Under the pieces are notes generated by a model. The model made no database searches, was not told the origin of the DNA, and worked only from the letters and a program-made list of their open reading frames with translations. Below, piece after piece: positions 12,306 through 24,103 of a DNA stretch of 64,000 nucleotides (position 1 is its first letter; every line of letters starts with the position of its first letter). The position numbers and the translations under genes are program-made. The stretch is taken from the NCBI RefSeq assembly GCF_901000735.1, contig NC_081543.1, positions 14,163,574 to 14,227,573 on the forward strand, given 5' to 3'. The DNA is from Corylus avellana. Taxonomy: Eukaryota; Streptophyta; Magnoliopsida; Fagales; Betulaceae.

Positions 12306-12742
12306 CTCTCTCTTCTTTATTCTTTATGTATATGTATTTATGTATGTATGTAGTGCCCATTTGTTTGTTATGAAGGATTCGTTTTGTTTGGGACAAAGAG
12401 AATTTTAATTTTAGCTGGAAAGGGTGATATGCTACCGTTTTGTTATTAATATTTTTGGTTGAATGGAAGTAACATTTTCTAGAAAGAGTTGAGGATATAA
12501 AATACAATTCAAATTTACTACTTTTAGCGGGTTTCTTTTGTAAGAAGCTAAATTTTAAATGGAAGGTTAGAGACTCAAAGATACTAATTTGAAGACCTTT
12601 TGTATGGGATTTTTTTTTGGGGGTGGGGATTAGCTACTGAAAGTAGGTGTAGGGGGTTGTATGTCTTATTGGATTTTACTTGGAATGCCTGTATCGAAAT
12701 GTGGAATATGCTTATGTTTTTTTATTTTCTTTTTCGGGACAG

Positions 12743-15700
12743 TTGATAACCGAATTTGTGGAGAAGGAAAACATCTCGTTAGAGGGAGTGAGGCGGGCCG
12801 AGATATTGTTGGGGAGAGACACCAGGCCTAGTGGGGAGTCTCTACTTGAAGCTGCTAAACAAGTACTACATAGCCTCTTTCTCCTTAATAATTTAGTCTT
12901 CTATTTAGGTGTCTCTCTTGCATATTTCTTGTGTACCCGGGTTGTGCCTTTCACTTTTTAATGATATTTCGTTTACTTATCAAAAAAACAAACTTTGTAC
13001 AAATGGATTAGGCATTGCTTCACTTGCATTAAGTACGTTTTGCTTATGTTTTAAGTTTGGTTGAAGGGAATCAGTTCAATTCTTGGAGCAGTTGCCATTG
13101 ATATGGGAATTGTGACAACCCCACAACTGCATTGGATGGTGCGTGCGAGAAATAAGGCCATAAAAGCATCAGAACTTGATTATTTTGAACAACTATCGAG
13201 CTCGTTCAGGTTTGTTTGAGCTAAAGGTGAATATGATTTGTTTGATATTATGTTGTCTTTATAGGCCTGTGCTATAGAGTTTATGTTATTGGTTAGGTGC
13301 TTGATTGATTTGATCCCAAGTGGAAGTAAGATAAGTGATGTGGATGAAAAATTGGTTGTTGATGGGGCTAATCGTGTGGGTGGAGAAAAGCTTGAAGTTT
13401 TTAGGAAAATGTTGGATGGTATGGTTGTTGAGATTCGTAATTCTGGGAAAGATGGAGGTGTGCTCAATGAAGGTGTTGGTGCTGATTATGTGCAGAAGGA
13501 GAAGTTTGCTCCAAGTGGCTTTGGTTCCCAAGACGTTGGACTAAGGTCAGCCATCTCTTGTTTGATAGTAAATGATTCTTGATTGTCAGCTGTACAATAA
13601 AGGTTTCCTTTTTTCTAAGCTGACTTTGACACGAATCAAACTTGAAAATTTATCAATTAGTTAAGTATCTTTGATGCTTAGTATGACATTGACTAATGTG
13701 AGTTGGAGTTTAATTTTGTGATTGGTTCTAGTATTTCAGGTGTGCTAGTTTAGATGGGGATGCTGATCGACTGGTATATTTTTCTGTGCCATCAAAAAGT
13801 TGCAATAATATTGATCTTGTTGATGGGGACAAGATATTATCTTTATTTGCTATCTTCATCAAGGAGCAACTAAACACTCTCAGTATGCAGGGTACTAAAA
13901 ATACGAGCAGTAGTTATCATGCTCGTCTTGGTGTTGTACAGACTGCATATGCGAATGGAGCATCAACAGATTACCTCAAAAAGTTGGGCTTAGAAGTTGT
14001 GTTTACACCAACAGGAGTCAAATACTTGCATGAGAAAGCAGCTGAGTATGATATTAGGATCTATTTTGAGGCTAATGGCCATGGAACCATCATATTCTCA
14101 GAATCTTTCCTATGTTGGTTAGAGGCCAGATATCAGGAGTGTTCTTCAGTATCTAAAGGTTATATCATATTTTCATCAATTGTAGCATTCCTAATATGAT
14201 GATTAAGTGATGTGCTTCATGAATGATTTCGTTTTTTGATTCAGGTCCAGAACAGCAAAAGGCTGCTTTGAGACTATTGGCTGTCAGTAAGTTGATTAAC
14301 CAAGCAGTTGGAGATGCTCTGAGTGGGTTGCTCTTGGTGGAGGCCATTTTGCAACATATGGGGTGGTCAATACAGAGATGGAGTGAGCTTTATAAGGATC
14401 TACCAAGTAGGCAGCTTAAGGTCAGTTTTCTTGATCACTTTCTATGAAGATAATCTTGTTATCCTGAAATTGGAAGGTGGATGTGCTTTTCCCTTTTCTG
14501 CGCTATATATGAGCTCTTTATAGGCATTGTGGATTCTAAAATTTAAATGGAGTTTACTTATCAAAAAAAAAAAAAATTGATGGAGCTTTATATTCATAAT
14601 TGGTCCAGTCAGTTCTAACTTTCGGGTCTAGTATGAAATGTCAACTCAAGGTTCAGTTAGTTTTCCTCTGCATCACTAAATGATGTTTATTCGCGCATAT
14701 GCTGAAAATAAAATATTGGAGTTTTGTCAAATCATTTGAGACTAAAAAAAAGAGGTCCCAAATTCTTTAGTGTTAGTATTTATGAAGAATAAGTGTAACG
14801 TCCTTTTCTGTCACAATGAAGAGATTTAATTGTTCTGTAATTGACATGGGTGTTGGAAGATTAATTTGATCTTCAATCTTTTTAGTGGCTGAATGGAAAT
14901 ATTTTAGAGACATCTTTAATTAAAAATAGCAGACATGCGAGGATTATTTCCTCTAAACGAGTCAAGTACCTTCAGACCCAAAAAAAAAAAGGGAAAAAAA
15001 AAAAAAACTAGCCACGTACAGATTTTGTGATTCTTCTCTGAATTAATATCCCTAGTGGACACTTGGATTTAGGATATTTTCAGACATGTCTCCTCAATCT
15101 CCTGTTTCTGTCACCTGACAAAAGGAAAAAAAAACGAAAAAAAGAAGGATGCCAAATTATGAACATAAACAGCGAAAGGCAAAAGTTCAATGGTGCTTAG
15201 AAATAACCACATGTAAATATACGTTATTGAGTTAATCTACAGTATCATACATGAAGAGATCTCTTATCAAAAAAAGAAAAGAGAGATCTCTATCTATGCA
15301 AGTCACCCATTTGGAAAATCTTCCTTTCTAATTTCAAAGCTAAAATAGTATAATTAACTCATCCACTACATTTCCTAGATAAAATCCATTACTCTCAAAC
15401 TTCTCCTATAGCTGCACAAGGTAGATAAACAAGGTAGGGTGATTCACATAGTGTGTTCAGCCATGTATAAGTTAAGTGTACTGAATAGATGATGGCTGAA
15501 AGACTGGCCGGTCATGTCATTGCATACCTAATTCTGGGGGAAAACGGATATTGAGCTGGATTAGCAACAAGGTAAGATCTGACATGCCATAATGAGCATA
15601 TTTTGGTAAGTGGTTGGCTGCAACAGATGAGGACTGGTTAATGTAGTTAGCAAATCAGAGTTGTTTAAATTGGCCCAACTTGACTAAAATAGCATAATTG

Positions 15701-17189
15701 GAAAGACTGGAATGTGAATAGTTCAAGGATTTGAAAATAGAAAAGAAAGTCGAGCATATATCCCGTGCCATGGTTATATTTAGGCCAGAACTGTGAAAAA
15801 GTTTTATTGCAGTAAACCTCAAGTTGTTGGGATAAAGCTTTGTTTAGTGAAGTATGAATCCTGCTTTCTCCTTGATAACTCAACAAAATCTGACCCCATT
15901 TGTTGGAAATCATGTGTTCTTTACTTGATGTTGGACATTGGGGTGGAACAAATTCCAAATAAGCATGTTAGTATATGATATATTAGGACAGAATTCGCTA
16001 TGTAACAAGTTTTACATGCTGCATCTTCTGCTTGGGACCAGATCATGTCATGATCACAAAGTTTAGTTTTTGTCTGATATGGCATTCATCAAAATCAGTG
16101 GAGCTTGTCTAATAGTGTACTGGTGCTTATTAGTTAGAGTTTCTCGTTTTCTGCTTCTAGTCGAATGATCCTCTTATGTAGTTTGATGTTCCTTCCATAT
16201 TTTTATGCTGGAGGGAATTTGCCCTGTAGAATAGGGGTGTATTTTTTTTTTAAGCTTACATTAGCATTCTTTACAATGAAATATAATTGTTCTATTGTTA
16301 ATTTAGTTCAGAAGTTGGTTCCACTGCTGTTCCTATGCCAGAGGAATTCAAGAAGCCCTTACCTTAGTATTGTTTTAGTTCAGAAATAAAATGTTGATGT
16401 TCCTTCAATGTTTTTATGCTGAAGGAGAGAATTTTCCCTGTACACCGGAGATGTATATTTTTTTTTATGCTTGCATTGGCATTCTTTAATCTTTATAATA
16501 AAATATAATTGTTCTATTGCTATTATTATTACTATTTTAGTTCAGAAATTGAATTCAATTGCCTTTCCTATGCTGTCAGGTAAAAGTTGTGGACAGAACT
16601 GCTGTAATCACAGCAAATGCAGAAACTATGGTCGTGAGGCCCCTTGGCATTCAAGAAGCCATTAATGCTGAGACCGGTAATAACATATTATTGATAGCCG
16701 TTTTAAATTAAACTGATGTGATATTATTAGTCCTTGGTCATGCATCATTATTAGTTAATATGATCATTGGTCTAGATGATCCAAGCGCACTTAGAATACA
16801 AGACATAAATGTACACATATACACGGATACACCCCATCGTCATGACTGTGTTTAACATAATAACATGTACCTTGGCTGTGCATGGGTAGAGAAACTTGCA
16901 TATGTAGGGTTCCTGGATAATTTCATGAGTGTTTGATATAATCATAACTTCTTCAACAACTAATTTCTCCAATATTGTAGAGGAAACAGGCCATGAATAA
17001 TTGTTAATAAGACCTTTTTTAATCAATAACGCAGCAAAATACCCTCGAGGCCGATCTTTCATACGACCATCAGGTACGGAGGATGTGATACGAGTGTATG
17101 CAGAAGCATCCACGCAGGAAGCAGCTGACAGCCTAGCAAACTCTGTAGCAAGACTTGTGGACCAGTTCCTAGGCTTTGGCAGTTCATAA
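12743..17189 (+). CDS. DRT101: phosphoacetylglucosamine mutase gene P3, 5'-truncated
   Basis: Interconverts GlcNAc-6-P and GlcNAc-1-P (EC 5.4.2.3) on the cytosolic route to UDP-GlcNAc; alpha-D-phosphohexomutase family. Seven exons join in phase with GT/AG ends: a 12743-12862, b 13067-13209, c 13297-13545, d 13740-14158, e 14245-14420, f 16580-16676, g 17035-17189, giving 452 codons and a TAA. Visible motifs: RDTRPSGES in exon a, metal-binding DGDADR (13753-13770), sugar-binding EANGHG (14068-14085), phosphate-binding RPSGTED (17064-17084). Plant orthologues are about 550 residues. The first about 100, including the TAGFRAD segment and the catalytic-serine TASHN loop, are not found in the window; upstream DNA switches to block C at 12305. 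Exon d ends with about 10 poorly conserved residues. Without the serine loop the product should be inactive, although all exons remain open. Confidence 0.88.
14421..16579 (+). other. long intron e-f of P3
   Basis: About 2.16 kb, AT-rich, with a poly-A run at about 14563 and a small local duplication: the segment with TTCCTTCCATATTTTTATG (about 16190) recurs near 16400, with GTTTTAGTTCAGAA at about 16370 and again near 16540. The same intron is retained in P1, P2, P5 and in part in P4. No nested gene seen. Confidence 0.7.
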
Positions 17190-18131
17190 AAGTAACCTCT
17201 ATCTTTTTTCCTTCAACTAAGTTGACAGATGTGCTACATGGAAAGGGTCATCGTTAGACCAGTTTGATTTTGATGTTGTGATATTTGATATTGATCATTG
17301 CAAATGTGGCTAATTACTTAATACTATGATTACCTTCTCTAAATTTGATGAACTAGATACAAAATGGAATGCATTGAATCTATGTTTGTCCCTCTACTTG
17401 CCACACAAGCATATTTTTCATTCTCTCCAAGAAGAAGAAAGAACCAAAAGACATAAAAGGAGATATAAAGAAGAATGTCAGCAATAATGCAAGAACCTAG
17501 GAAGCACTCCCGCTCGATAAAACAAAGCAAAAGCCCTTAAAATCCGAACCTTTGATGTTCTTTAGCCTCTCTCTCTTCTCTGCAATTATGTCTATTTTTT
17601 TTTTTTCTCTGTTATAGGTGAATATGGTTTGGTATTCTGGAAAGTTATATATATTTCAATCTCTATATTCCTTTCATGTTTGGATAAAGAGTAATTCTAA
17701 ATCTACCAACTCTTTTGCAACTTGCTGACAGCACTTGAAGAAATGACACAAGAAGCACAAAAAATGCCCCACGTGTCAGATAAAGTTCCAACATTAAATC
17801 ATTCTTTAGTAAAGAATTTAAAATTCCAGTAAGTTTGGAATAGACCGTGTCATTGATTATGCGTGCTGATTGTTGAGCTTTGCTCGTCATATTGATTATG
17901 ATAAGGAGTTGGACCCCTACATCACTATTCACGCCCAAAAGTAGTATATTTAATAAGAAACTCGTCGGTTCTTCTTATTTTTCCAACTCCTTGGGGTTTC
18001 AAATGATTAGGACATCTCGGCTTAGACTAAACGAGTATTTAATTCCCTATATGCTTCCTTCTTTTTTTCTTCGTTCTCATACGAGGGAAACAGGAAGGAA
18101 AATACAAGATTTTCACTATTTTTTTTTTTGA
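17190..18131 (+). repeat. P3 3' flank, first of a local duplicate pair
   Basis: Matches 19080-19860 over most of its length: TCAACTAAGTTGACA...CTACATGGAAAG near 17215 and 19100, CTCATACGAGGGA near 18080 and 19810. A MITE and a LINE relic lie between the pair. Its central part is a diverged version of the general PAGM 3'-flank block. Confidence 0.75.
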
Positions 18132-18273
18132 GTCTCTACAACTGCGAAGTTAATGGTTCTATTTGCTATTGGCCTTAAAAAGAGAAGTGGCATGGAGCTG
18201 TAGATTGAATGAATATATAAAAAAAAATAGTAATTGGATGGTTCCCTTGTGCCGCTGTTATGAATTTGCTGGT

Positions 18274-18451
18274 GGGATTCGGCTTACATGCTATTATTAA
18301 AATAACAGCATGTATGCTGTATTTTAATCAACGGTTAAGATTGAATCTTAAAGTTGACTTACTTTTAGAAGCTTCTAATATGAGAGAGAAAATGAAAAGA
18401 GATTTTAAGAAATTTCATCTTGACCGTTGATTAAACTTGTATCCGGATCCC
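18274..18451. mobile_element. MITE with imperfect terminal inverted repeats
   Basis: Ends GGGATTCGG and CCGGATCCC are inverted copies. Internal arms TTAATCAACGGT (about 18333) and ACCGTTGATTAA (about 18423) pair. TGCTGGT(G) flanks both sides as a 7-8 bp target duplication (18267-18274 and 18452-18459). No coding sequence. Size and duplication suit a hAT-like or Mutator-like non-autonomous element. Confidence 0.7.
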
Positions 18452-18689
18452 TGCTGGTGAACATGCAATAAGAGGCAATTCATTAATATTTGTAGCAACA
18501 GATGCCTAAGATAAAAGAAGTCACTTCATGAATGAATGGGGTTTGCATACGAATTAAGGAGCCAACTCCCTATATGCAATTGTATTGCTTTGGGGTCTTC
18601 CGTCTTCCTCTTCTGCTTGCCCAACTTGATGTGTTGCGAAAGCGACAAATAGCTACGCGCCTATCTATAAGAAGGAAAAAAACTTTCAT

Positions 18690-19078
18690 GCTTTTTTTTT
18701 TCCCAATCAAACAACAAACAACAAAGGAGGGTCATTGTCATTCCTGATGTGAAGAGAAGAAAGAAAATGAGCAAAAGTAGGAATGTTTCTAAACACAAGG
18801 TGGAGAAGTGGCCTATTTAGCAACATGGTGTGCAACAAAATTAGCACATCTAGAAACCTTCAAAGCCTTTCATTCTAAGATGAAGAGGAGCTGATTCTGA
18901 ATATCAGCAACAACCGGTTCTGATCTCCGATCTGAAAAGAGATGGGGGTCTTTGATGGAGAGAATAGTTAATTACCAAGGAATTGAATCACCTTTAATAT
19001 GCAAAAGGAGAGCACCCTGCAAAGGAATCAATTTCATGCTTCTTGAATAGGAAGAAAAGCCCTTCCAGATTGGGTCCC
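18690..19078 (-). mobile_element. decayed LINE 3' end
   Basis: Poly-T at about 18691-18700 (poly-A on the minus strand) followed by sequence resembling 62580-62900, the 3' end of the LINE RNase H region (AGTAGGAATGTTTCTAAACAC versus AGTGGGAATGCTTCCAAACAC). Frames are broken. It sits between the duplicated P3 3' flanks. Confidence 0.65.
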
Positions 19079-19079
19079 A

Positions 19080-19860
19080 TAACCTCTTATCTTTTGTCCA
19101 TCAACTAAGTTGACAAATGTGCTACATGGAAAGCGACATCGCTAGACCAGTTTGATTTTGACATTTTGATCGTTTCAATTGTGGCTAATTACTTAAGACT
19201 ATGGTTACCATCTCTAAATTTGATGAATTAGAAACAAAATGGAATTCATTGAATCGTGGTTTGTCCCTCTACCTGCCACACAAGCATAATTTTCATTCTC
19301 TCCAACAAGAAGAAGGAACCAAAAGACAAAAATGAGATATAAAGACGAATATCACCAATAATGCAAGAACCTGGGAAGTACTCCTGCTCGATAAAACAAA
19401 GCAAAAGCCCTCAAAACTCGAACTTTTGATGTTCTTTAGTCTCTCTCTCTTCTCTGCAATTTTGTGTATATATTTTTTTTCTCACTGTTATGGGTGAATA
19501 TGGTTTAGTATTCTGGAAAGTTACATATATTTCAATCTCTATATTCCTTTTTTGTTTGGATAAAGAGTAATTATAAATCTACCAACCCTATAACCCTATT
19601 GATGACAGCAGTTGAAGAAATGACACCAGAAGCTCAAAAAATGGTCCACATATATCAGATAAAGTTCCAACATTAAATCATTAAATCATTTATGTTTGGG
19701 AACTTGTCAGTCCTTAATTATCCAACTCCTTATCTTCCAATGTTTCAAATGATAAGGACATATTATCGGCTTAGACTAATTAAGAGCTTCCTTCGTTTCT
19801 TCGTGCTCATACGAGGGAGACAGGAAGTAAATACAAGATTTTCACCATTTTACTATACAT
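19080..19860 (+). repeat. P3 3' flank, second of the duplicate pair
   Basis: Partner of 17190-18131, with small indels and substitutions. No gene. Confidence 0.75.
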
Positions 19861-20496
19861 TACCCTAACCATCATTAGTTACTCTCCCTAGAGAAATGAT
19901 TGAATTACCCGTTAAAAAAATATTGAATTTAAACCAAAATTATGATTTTAAACTTTAAAATTGGCATTTTTTTTTTGTTTGAAGAATACACACCGTGTCT
20001 ATGTACACGTTCTTGTTGCTATTGATCTTCACCTAATTTTTCATGCACGCAGTTTTTTTAGAAAATTCAACGGTTAAATTATACTTTTTCCACCCAAATT
20101 ATAATATGATTTATAGTTACAATCATTTTCTAACCCATTTTCATTTATTTTCTTTTTTTTAGTCTTATAATGTATTTTTTTTGTTTGGAGCTTGTTTAAG
20201 GGCACCTCTTTTCAAATTTGAAAAGGAAAAAAAAAAAATCATAATAAAGAGTTATCTATTATTATCGTAAATAGATATCGTTTACATTGGACTTGTTAGA
20301 ATATATCATGGAAGTTACATAGAATTTACTTGTTAGAATATATTATGGAAGTTACATAGAATTTATTCTACCTGTGAGGGGTTAATTAGCATTTATACTA
20401 CAATTGAGAGTTATATGTGTGAAGTTAATAGTGAAAGCTAGAAAGATTATTTGTAATCTATAAATGCTCATGTAAGCAAGTCATTTTTTTTTTTTT
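19861..20496. repeat. AT-rich intergenic DNA with a 37-bp tandem duplication
   Basis: No gene. At 20291-20364 a 37-bp unit (ACTTGTTAGAATATAT...) occurs twice in tandem with one or two mismatches. Confidence 0.7.
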
Positions 20497-20526
20497 TTGA
20501 ATGAAGGACTGATCTTATTCAAAAAA

Positions 20527-20652
20527 TTCTTCAACTTGTATAGAGAAGGATTTCCCGCGGCGCAGCAGTTCTTCCATACCAACTTAGCTGCCCGGCGCTG
20601 CTATTGGCATGACAACCGGTACACCATAGGTTGGCCCAACCCAGTCCTCTCG
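20527..20652 (-). rRNA. rrn26: mitochondrial-type 26S rRNA 3' fragment (nuclear insertion)
   Basis: Read on the minus strand it gives the conserved large-subunit segment CGAGAGGACTGGGTTGGGCC, then TGTACCGGTTGTCATGCC and AGAACTGCTG, i.e. the sarcin-ricin-adjacent 3' domain. The wording fits plant mitochondrial 26S rRNA as I remember it better than plastid 23S. The GAAAGCATCTAAG stretch expected after AACTGCTG is missing, so it is a rearranged piece of 126 bp and not a gene. Identification is from memory, without alignment. Confidence 0.6.
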
Positions 20653-20850
20653 AATAATTGTTCTGGTGCAATGACCCACCACGCGAAAAAGCCAATTAGC
20701 AGACAAACTAATTAACGTGACAATTCTGATATCAGTGAAGTATGAGTGCACAATCGCTTCCGAAAGCCTAAATTGTTTTATTCTTGTTGTTTTTCTGTGA
20801 ACATCCACTAATCCTATTCCTCCCTCAGGAGATCTTTGCAAAAGCGTTTT
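20653..20850 (-). pseudogene. possible LINE reverse-transcriptase fragment
   Basis: The minus-strand frame contains GGIGLVDVHRKT, which resembles the GG-GL-D segment after the RT domain of plant non-LTR elements, within about 60 open residues. It directly abuts the rRNA fragment. It could be nuclear LINE DNA or LINE DNA already resident in the mitochondrial sequence. Weak. Confidence 0.25.
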
Positions 20851-21107
20851 TTTCCCACGTCTGATTAGTGTTTCTTCTAGTGGGGCTATTTACCCCCACT
20901 GACCAGCTAGTGTGCAATGACGACCGGCCCGCAAGCTACTCGATTTTCTTTTCTTAGCTGCCTATTCTAGATGCTACTTACTTACATATGATGATTTCTT
21001 TCACAAGGGAGCGCATCTATATAGCATAGCTGAAAGCGGACAAAAAAAGCTGTTCCCATAGCGTTACGTAGGCTTAGCTTAGCCTCTTTCTCTATCTATA
21101 TATATAT
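20851..21107. other. possible mitochondrial intergenic DNA
   Basis: Locally GC-richer DNA (ACCGGCCCGCAAGCTAC) unlike its AT-rich neighbours and ending at the next LINE tail. Composition and position next to the rRNA fragment suggest the same organellar insertion. No gene recognised. Confidence 0.35.
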
Positions 21108-21112
21108 TTTTT

Positions 21113-21890
21113 GAATGAAGGACTGATCTTATTCAAAAAAATTCTGAAGAGCTACAAAAACATCTAGAGCCAAGAGACTCTAAATATCAAGAGCTCAATG
21201 AGACTCTAAACCAACAAGAGCAACTTGCTCTAGAACAACTACATCATGAATAAAATTCGAGACTTCTTCCATCCAAACTCTCGCCACCCCCGTGGAAACT
21301 CCTGCCCTCGCCAAAGCATGAGCTGCTTCATTAGCCTCTCTCCGGGCATGTTCCACGCTCCAACTCCTAAATCCCGGCAAAACAGTGTGAATGTCCTCAA
21401 TAATTTGTCCAAAACTGCACCATTTTGACGCTCCTTTAATAACTTGAACCACAGTTTTGGAGTCTCCTTCCAGCATAATATTCTGGAAACCTAGATCACG
21501 ACAAAATTCCACCGCATGAAGAGCACCCATCGCCTCTGCTACTGTAGGGTCCGAACATCCAAGGAACACTGAGCTGGAAGCTGCACATACCATCCCCTTA
21601 TAATCCTGAACAATTATACCCACACCAAAATTCCTTGAGCCAGATCGATTTCACCGACACATCCCAATTAGCCTTGTACGTGTCATATGCCGGTGCAGTC
21701 CATCGAAGTTGAGAAGCAGTGATGCTTTGTTCTATAGCGTCCACGTCCATCTGCTTCTCAAGAGAATTTTCCCATGCTTTCCACTGTATCTCAACTTTCT
21801 GTGCTATTCTCACTGGATGCTTGAAGCTGCCACCATGAATGACTTCATTTCTTCTTTTCCAAATAGCCCGATCGAGCAGTGCAAGCTAAA
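21113..21890 (-). mobile_element. LINE 3' fragment with RNase H domain
   Basis: The minus strand encodes WKRRNEVIHGG (about 21865-21830), then NWDVSV, and after a frameshift near 21610 the RVT_3-type RNase H: EAMGALHAVEF, MLEGDSKTVV and HARREANEAAHALAR. These supply the D, E, D and C-terminal residues of the fold. The 3' UTR ends in GAATAAGATCAGTCCTTCAT plus A-run on the minus strand. It is 5'-truncated and frame-broken, so immobile. The same 3' tail recurs at 20497-20526. Confidence 0.85.
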
Positions 21891-22307
21891 TTTTTATATA
21901 GTGAATAAGAGCAACAATGTAGGCCTTAGGGCTTTATCCTATGAATGTAGGTCATAGACCAAACCACATAATTTCTAGTGTCTATTTTAGTCATTCTGCA
22001 ATTTTCCTTTAATTCTTTTACGATTATCTTTTCTTTCATGCCTTGCTCCATTTTTTATGTTTCCCTGAATGCAAGTGAGTTTCTTGTTTGGACGATAGTT
22101 GAACACTAGGAGCTAATTGTTTGGGATTGCGTTATAAATTTTGAAAAATGCTTTTAATAACTAAATAGTCGTGCCATACCAAAAAAAAAAAAAAAGACAG
22201 GTTTGAGCATTACCTAATAGAAGGGAGTTTGAGTATACATGTGAGAGATAATGTTAAAGTATTCATTAAATGATTAAATTTACCTCTTATTAACTTAAAT
22301 TTTGGGT
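21891..22307. other. no gene seen
   Basis: AT-rich intergenic DNA; only a poly-A run near 22180 stands out. Confidence 0.5.
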
Positions 22308-23022
22308 AAAGTTCAAATACCCTCTCTCAAATTACCACCCAATTGACAATGTCCCCCTAAAGCTAGGAAAAACATAAAAATGCCCTTATATATTTCTCAA
22401 TAAGACAAAAATACCCTTATAAATTTAAAAATAAAACAAAAAATAATTTTTTTAATAAAACAAAAAATTTTAATGCAAAGAACGATTTAAAAAAAATATA
22501 TATTTTTTAAACGAAAATTTTTAATTTTTTTAGAACGAATATATATTTTTAGGCTGAATAGTTTTTTTTTAAAACAGAGATTTTTATTAAAAAAAAAAAA
22601 CATTTTTCTTTTGAATTTTATTTTAGAAAACGAAAATTTTTATTTTCTTAAATGAAAATTGTTAATTTTTTAAAACAAAATTTTTATTTAAAAAATTTAT
22701 AAAAAAAAAAAAACAAAAAATTTCAATTTTTATAACAAAAAAATATCGATTTTTTTTTTCTTATAAAAATGATTTTTTTTTTTTTTTTTTAAAAAAAATT
22801 AAATTTGCAACCCTTTGGATTTGGATTTGTTTCTTTTTTTTTTAATTTTTAATTTTTTATTTTTTTAGTTTTAGGGTTTTTTTTTTACTAAGGGTAGTTT
22901 CGTCATTGGGGGGAACATTGACAATTTTTGGTAGTTTGGAGAAGACATTGTCACAATTGAAAGTTTAGAGTGGACATTATCAATTGAGTGATAATTTAAG
23001 GAGGTACGTGAACTTTTAAGAA
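22308..23022. mobile_element. AT-rich foldback/MITE element
   Basis: The outer arms pair: left 22311-22356 (GTTCAAATACC...CAATTGACAATGTCC) against right about 22972-23015 (GGACATTATCAATTG...GTGAAC). The interior is almost pure A/T homopolymer runs with no coding content. Family uncertain. Confidence 0.6.
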
Positions 23023-23306
23023 AAATTGTAGTTTAATGGACATTAGCTAGAATTAATGTTACTTCTTCGCGTCATTTTTTTCTTTTTCTTTTTTGAAAAG
23101 ACCAAAACATGGCAGTGTATATATATATATATATTTTGGAATAAATTCAATGTCATATATAAAGAACAATTTGCTCTTTCAAAATTACATTGGCCACATT
23201 TGTGAACAAATGGGCAACTCCATTAACATCTCTACAAATAAAATTACATTTTCACCCTCTAAAAGACCGGAATACGTTATGCGTATTTGCAACTACGGCT
23301 GTGTTT

Positions 23307-23545
23307 GGCAATAGAATGTAAAAAGGGAGTGAAACAATACTGTAGCAGATTTGATTGATATAAGAGAAAAAAGTAAGAATATTTTGTATAAAAAAGTGAA
23401 AAAATTGTTTTGTAGTAATTTTTTTGGCAATAGAATGAAAAAAGGGAGTGAAACAATACTATAGCAGATTTGATTGATATGAGAGAAAAAAGTAAGAATA
23501 TTTTGTATAAAAAAGTGAAAAAATTGTTTTGTAGTAATTTTTTTA
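23307..23545. repeat. 119-bp direct tandem duplication
   Basis: GGCAATAGAATG begins at 23307 and again at 23426; the two 119-bp units are almost identical (for example ACTGTAGC versus ACTATAGC). No coding role. Confidence 0.9.
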
Positions 23546-23639
23546 TTTGAATAGCAATAAAAAGTAATTGATGTGATGTAAAAAATAAGAATGTTGAAAT
23601 TAATTTTGAGAATTTTTTTTTTTTTTTTTTTTTTTTTTA

Positions 23640-23990
23640 GTCCGGCCCTTTGCCAAACTCCTCAGCATGCATGTCCAAATATCTTGACATGCTGACCTCA
23701 TATTGCCTTCGTCAGAATGGGCGTTACCTTCAAGAATGAGGTTTTGTATACCCAAATCCTGGGGGCGGTCAGTGAACGAAGCACCTTCCTATTTCCTTCC
23801 GACTGGTCCCACAAAAATTACTTGTTCACCTATACCTCCCGGCTCCCACCCTTTCTCTCTCGATCTTTTTCTCCTTTTGTGTCTTGCCACGCACGACATG
23901 AAGTAAACTCACACCTAGATGATATCCTGAATAGATCTATTCAGGATATCATAAATAAAACAGGAAGACTGATTAGTGGTAGATAAGTCT
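23640..23990 (+). other. GC-richer island with a 34-bp perfect palindrome
   Basis: An open frame of about 90 codons (23717-23986) has no recognisable domain. At 23919-23952 the sequence ATGATATCCTGAATAGA is followed directly by its exact reverse complement. The composition is unlike the flanks, which suggests inserted DNA of unknown source. Confidence 0.4.
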
Positions 23991-24060
23991 TCTCAATAGG
24001 AAGGAAATGGACAAAATTTCTATTTAATTTTGAACCAATAACATTACTCGAGAAATGATG

Positions 24061-24063
<3 letters not shown>

Positions 24064-24092
<29 letters not shown>

Positions 24093-24103
24093 TTTTTATT
24101 CTC
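24064..24103. repeat. (ATT)n microsatellite
   Basis: About ten ATT units followed by a T run. Confidence 0.9.

Noticed and set aside
20527..20652. Plastid 23S rRNA
   Set aside because: The TGTACCGGTTGTCATGCC wording fits mitochondrial 26S as I recall it better than plastid 23S; an alignment would settle it.
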